From Variovorax sp. OK212 (GTDB taxonomy: Bacteria; Pseudomonadota; Gammaproteobacteria; Burkholderiales; Burkholderiaceae_C), in the NCBI RefSeq assembly GCF_900112425.1, contig NZ_FOLP01000001.1:844082-908081 (forward strand): a DNA stretch of 64,000 nucleotides, written 5' to 3'. The notes beneath the pieces were generated by a model. That model saw only the letters and a program-made list of their open reading frames with translations, was not told the DNA's origin and did no database searches. Both the position numbers and the translations under genes were made by a program. This document shows positions 62,701-64,000 of the stretch, one piece after another (within the stretch, counting starts at the first letter, position 1; every line of letters starts with the position of its first letter).

Positions 62701-62777
62701 GTGATCTGGAGGGCAAAGCCCGGGCCGGCCATGAGGGCGCCGCCGGCCAGGAGCAATGTTGGAAGGAAACGGTTCAC
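56739..62777 (-). CDS. Alpha-2-macroglobulin-family protein (YfhM-like)
   Basis: 2012 aa, periplasmic. Bacterial A2Ms trap proteases that breach the envelope and act together with PBP1C. The thioester motif CLEQ is intact with Cys1514 ('FANYPFICLEQKTSKSVGL'), followed by the thioester domain; repeated MG-type beta domains fill the N-terminal part and a helical complement-like segment the C-terminal part ('NVLKARLSYQGTKLIFSTEQ'). Signal peptide 'FLPTLLLAGGALMAGPGFAL' has no lipobox, unlike E. coli YfhM, so the protein should be soluble. GTG 62777 was chosen; GGAG is about 10 nt upstream and it begins the signal. pbpC lies 14 kb away rather than next to it. Confidence 0.93.
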   Translation of the reverse strand: MNRFLPTLLLAGGALMAGPGFALQITSLTPQGEVARVRQIVAKFDQAAVNFGDPKAPAPLTVSCNDAQAGKGTGRWTDAKAWVYDFENDLPPGVRCTVTRVPTFKPSAGGELTGPERYQFNSGGPFVRNYMPGSYSRIDEQQMFMLELNGAATLDSVRQNVWCTADGVGERIPAKLLDGEQRAGLLKAFGRDKAAEKDPLRFITMQCNRTLTPGAKMQVVYGKGVATPSGVANNVERRIEFQVREPFAVSFTCERENAQAACLPLRPMQLEFNAPVTRKLASQIVLKGKDETTKAQIANDSGAQSDDDVVSSVYFGPPLAESAQFSIELPSKFEDASGRPLASPGSFPLKVATGMMPPLAKFAASPFGVVERLAEPDTPAMMPVTVRRVEPQLMVQALTPGKVSDMNPKTDAEIIAWFRKVRRYDSFSISREQARKDVKGPLPPVIDKDDRTSLQTRMLSLLGGQTGVKTLDMPKSDAGDPRPFEVIGIPLTPGFHVLEIASQKLGEALLDERYNAGRTMYVRTTALATNLAVHFKLGRENSMAWVTTLDKGKVVAGAEVRVSGCDGKAVATGTTDANGIVMLNGIAPQAPSCNGPNEYDTAAWFVSARAKDEKGVEDLAFTWSDWQRGIEPWRFNVPTNMQAEPDRIAHTIFDRTLLRAGETVSMKSLIRTQTSKGFGLPENRPDTLVITHVGSGQRFTQPLNWRKTATGGLSAENTFPIPPAAKLGVYQVVLRTGGGKDANADNDNEGDGDEGYARSFSTGVFRVEEFRLPVLEGRISPTEKKPLVAATSVPADVQINYVAGGGAANLPVRVSAMVRGKSLSFSDYDAFSFNPPRATQGDGTEAATAAGDTGAGEEDLNSVNDTRVIADKLPVTLNKDGAGKVTIDKVPKVKSARELLLEATYADPNGEVQTIRSTQTLWPASVIAGIKTEGWVSTSQKLKFQALALDLTGKPQANVTLNVRAVARITTTSRKRMVGGFYTYDNKTETKDIGTVCSGKSDARGLLLCESELKEAGEVELIASATDSDGRDAKAVSSVYVTKQGELWFGGEDNDRIDVLPEKKSYQPGEVAKFQVRSPFRFATALVAVEREGIIETHVVQLDGKDPTVTLQVKPEWGPNAYVSVLALRGRLREVPWYSFFTWGFKSPREWWTAFWYEGKEYVAPTAMVDLSKPAYRLGMAEIRVGTQAHQLDVKVTSDKPSYPIRSKAQITISAKLPDGKPAAGAEVALAAVDQALLELMPNDSWNLLNAMLQRRSWGVSTSTAQMEIVGRRHYGRKAVPAGGGGGKGQTRELLETLLVWNPKVVLDANGQAVVTVPLNDALTTFKIVAVADSGTSLFGTGQTSIQATQDLQIISGLPPLVREDDQFRAQITLRNTTQKPMKVEATPRATLLTLEPQTVDIPAGEAREVAWTVTAPAQLAQTRAEAILWEIEAKDTIGGARDALKVRQRIVPSVPLTVQQATLVQVDGPFTLDVAPPADALPGRGGLKMSLQPRLAEGLPGVRDWFANYPFICLEQKTSKSVGLRDAKMWQGVLATLPTYLDSDGLASYFPPRDGEANRGSDILTSYLLAATSEAASLDPAFALADDIRAPMESGLIAFVEGRITREFWSPRKDLDVRKLAALEALSRYGKAKGSMLGSITIAPNQWPTSAVIDWLNILKRVNDVPQRQQRLEEANNVLKARLSYQGTKLIFSTEQDDYWWWLMTNGDVNTARLLLSVMDDPAWKDDIGKLANGFIGRQQNGAWHTTTANLWGGLALEKFSKVFESTPVAGITAATLGAAKAQVDWSRVERVKTSDAAGAPNQTTFFGAPASPGNLKNNTMFLPWATSSNAPSGAPVRDTLLVTQQGTGKPWLTLQSIAAVQLKAPFAAGYAIKKTITPVEQATAGKYTRGDVLRVTLEVNASTDMTWVVISDPVPGGATILGSGLGRDSQIATQGEKKSGAGWPAFEERSFEAFRSYYEYLPKGVVKMEYTVRLNNVGDFALPPSRVEAMYAPEMFGETPNARVKVEAAK

Positions 62778-62928
62778 TTTTTTGTATCTCCACCTAAGGC
62801 AGCGCGCAGCGTAGCCGATTTGCACGACGGTTCGTCAGTGCCAAGCGTCATGTCCGCCGGACTTCTTACAATCGAAGGCTGTCTTGCGTGCGCCGCGCAG
62901 ACCGCCACCAAGACCTTGCCGCCGACCG
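62778..62928. promoter_or_regulatory. Divergent region between A2M and OpgC-like genes
   Basis: 151 bp separating two divergent envelope genes. TACAAT at 62867-62872 is a good -10-like word for the rightward gene, but the -35 position (about 62844) is poor. The leftward ribosome-binding site is GGTGGAG upstream of GTG 62777. No perfect dyad seen. Confidence 0.35.
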
Positions 62929-64000
62929 ATGAAACGCTACTGGGAAATAGACGCCTTGCGCGGGCTGATGCTCGTGCTGATGACCGTCACCCATCTGCCG
63001 ACCCGGCTCACGGATCCGCTGGGCCAGCCTTTCGGTTTCGTGTCGGCCGCCGAGGGCTTCGTGCTGCTGTCGGCCTTCGTGGCCGGGCTGGTGTACAGCC
63101 GCATCGGCTACGTGCGCGGGGTCGACTCGATGCGCCAGGCCTTCTGGCGGCGCGTGCTGAAGGTCTACCTGTGCCAGGCGGCGATCCTGCTGTTCCTGTT
63201 CACGGTGATCGCCGCGGTGGGCCTGCACATCGACCAGCCGGCCGTGAAGAACCTGGTGTCGTACTACCTGGCGGAGCCGCGCGACGGCTTCCTGTTCGGG
63301 CTGCTGCTCATCTACGAGCCGGCGCTGCTCGACATCCTGCCGATGTACATCTTTTTCATGCTTCTGAGCCCCTGGGTGCTGGCCTTCGCCATGCGCCACG
63401 GCTGGAACTGGGTGATGGTGGTGAGCGCCACCGTGTGGGCGGCGGCGCAGTTCGGGCTCAGCGAATGGGTCTACGGGCTGGCCGTGCAGCACCTGGGCGT
63501 GCCGGTGCCGTTCCACGAGATGGGCGCGTTCAACACCTACGCCTGGCAGTTCCTGTGGTTCTCGGGGCTGTGCATCGGCGCCACGCGCAACACGCCCGGC
63601 ATGAAGCCGCTGCGTTTTCCGGCGTGGCTGCTGGTGCTGGCCGCGGGCGTTGCGCTGTACGGGCTGTACTGGCGCCACCACGGCATCAACGGGCAGGCGC
63701 CGTTCGGCGGCGACATCGAGCTGAACCTGCTGTTCGACAAATGGCAGCTCGGGCCGCTGCGGCTGGTGAACCTGGTGGCGCTGGGCATCCTGGCGGTGCG
63801 CTTCGGGCCCTGGCTGATGCGGCTCGTTCCGCGGCTGCGCTGGCTGGAGGCGATGGGCTCGGCCTCGCTGCCGGTGTTCTGCGCGCACCTGGTGGCGGTG
63901 CTGCTGGTGCTGGCCTTCTACGGCGACAGCCAGACCGCGCGGCCCTGGTGGGGCGACGGCCTGCTGCTGGTGGTGGTGTTCGCGGGGATGTACTTTGTCG
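62929..64000 (+). CDS. OpgC-like membrane protein (3' end beyond window)
   Basis: 357 codons to the right edge, no stop yet. Starts 'MKRYWEIDALRGLMLVLMTV' with the 'RGLM...THLP' motif and then 'SAAEGFVLLSAFVAGLVYSR', the hallmark of the OpgC/acyltransferase-like family. Eight or more hydrophobic helices are visible, for example 'VYLCQAAILLFLFTVIAAVG' and 'AWQFLWFSGLCIGATR'. E. coli OpgC succinylates periplasmic glucans; here modification of an envelope polymer is likely but unproven. ATG 62929 is divergent from the A2M gene. Confidence 0.9.
   Translation, partial: MKRYWEIDALRGLMLVLMTVTHLPTRLTDPLGQPFGFVSAAEGFVLLSAFVAGLVYSRIGYVRGVDSMRQAFWRRVLKVYLCQAAILLFLFTVIAAVGLHIDQPAVKNLVSYYLAEPRDGFLFGLLLIYEPALLDILPMYIFFMLLSPWVLAFAMRHGWNWVMVVSATVWAAAQFGLSEWVYGLAVQHLGVPVPFHEMGAFNTYAWQFLWFSGLCIGATRNTPGMKPLRFPAWLLVLAAGVALYGLYWRHHGINGQAPFGGDIELNLLFDKWQLGPLRLVNLVALGILAVRFGPWLMRLVPRLRWLEAMGSASLPVFCAHLVAVLLVLAFYGDSQTARPWWGDGLLLVVVFAGMYFV

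Overview
The window is high-GC bacterial chromosome, densely coded on both strands, with no rRNA, tRNA, IS element, prophage or CRISPR array that I could find. Gene content points to Burkholderiales, most likely Comamonadaceae such as Variovorax: a Bug-type tricarboxylate-transporter binding protein, many LysR regulators, monomeric isocitrate dehydrogenase, and several small catabolic operons next to their own regulators. The family assignment comes from memory of gene content, not from a database search.

Layout. 1-6.0 kb: a LysR regulator (cut by the left edge) faces a tannase-family esterase lipoprotein, an overlapping alpha/beta-hydrolase and a Bug binding protein, which looks like ester breakdown plus uptake. 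6.1-8.3 kb: an XRE regulator, an EcsC-family protein and a small membrane protein. 8.3-14.0 kb: an MHS-type MFS transporter, then a lactate module (FMN L-lactate dehydrogenase, LysR, L-lactate permease). 13.9-16.8 kb: TetR with a clear palindromic operator and a divergent NTF2-like gene, cyanase, a short-chain dehydrogenase lacking two catalytic residues, and an Atu4866-like protein. 17-27.3 kb: mixed housekeeping genes, including a large uncharacterised protein, nucleoside deoxyribosyltransferase, monoacylglycerol-lipase-like hydrolase, divergent AraC and LuxR-type regulators, monomeric IDH and a lone ABC ATPase.

27.4-35.7 kb is the most striking part. A sigma-54-like promoter sits immediately upstream of a tandem glycine riboswitch and a terminator-like hairpin, followed by one operon. 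The operon encodes a peptide-type ABC transporter (binding protein, two permeases, a fused double ATPase), an M81 (MlrC-like) metallopeptidase and an M20 amidohydrolase. The architecture suggests nitrogen-controlled, glycine-sensing import and breakdown of a small peptide or acylated amino acid. A GntR/MFS pair and a LysR follow.

38.9-43.3 kb: a TPM-domain (YgcG-like) protein with a poly-serine tail, penicillin-binding protein 1C, and a tiny Asp-rich lipoprotein with a strong terminator. 43.3-51.6 kb: almost all minus strand: LysE exporter, GFA-type zinc protein, an orphan Imm1-like protein, two acetyltransferases, and a catabolic operon (LysR, DUF4286-like, MFS, DUF2848, AtzF-like amidase). 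51.6-56.7 kb: a class D beta-lactamase with a Tat-like signal and a set of small, mostly uncharacterised genes, four of them chained by 4-bp start/stop overlaps. 56.7-62.8 kb: a giant alpha-2-macroglobulin with an intact CLEQ thioester. 62.9 kb to the right edge: an OpgC-like membrane acyltransferase, cut by the window end.
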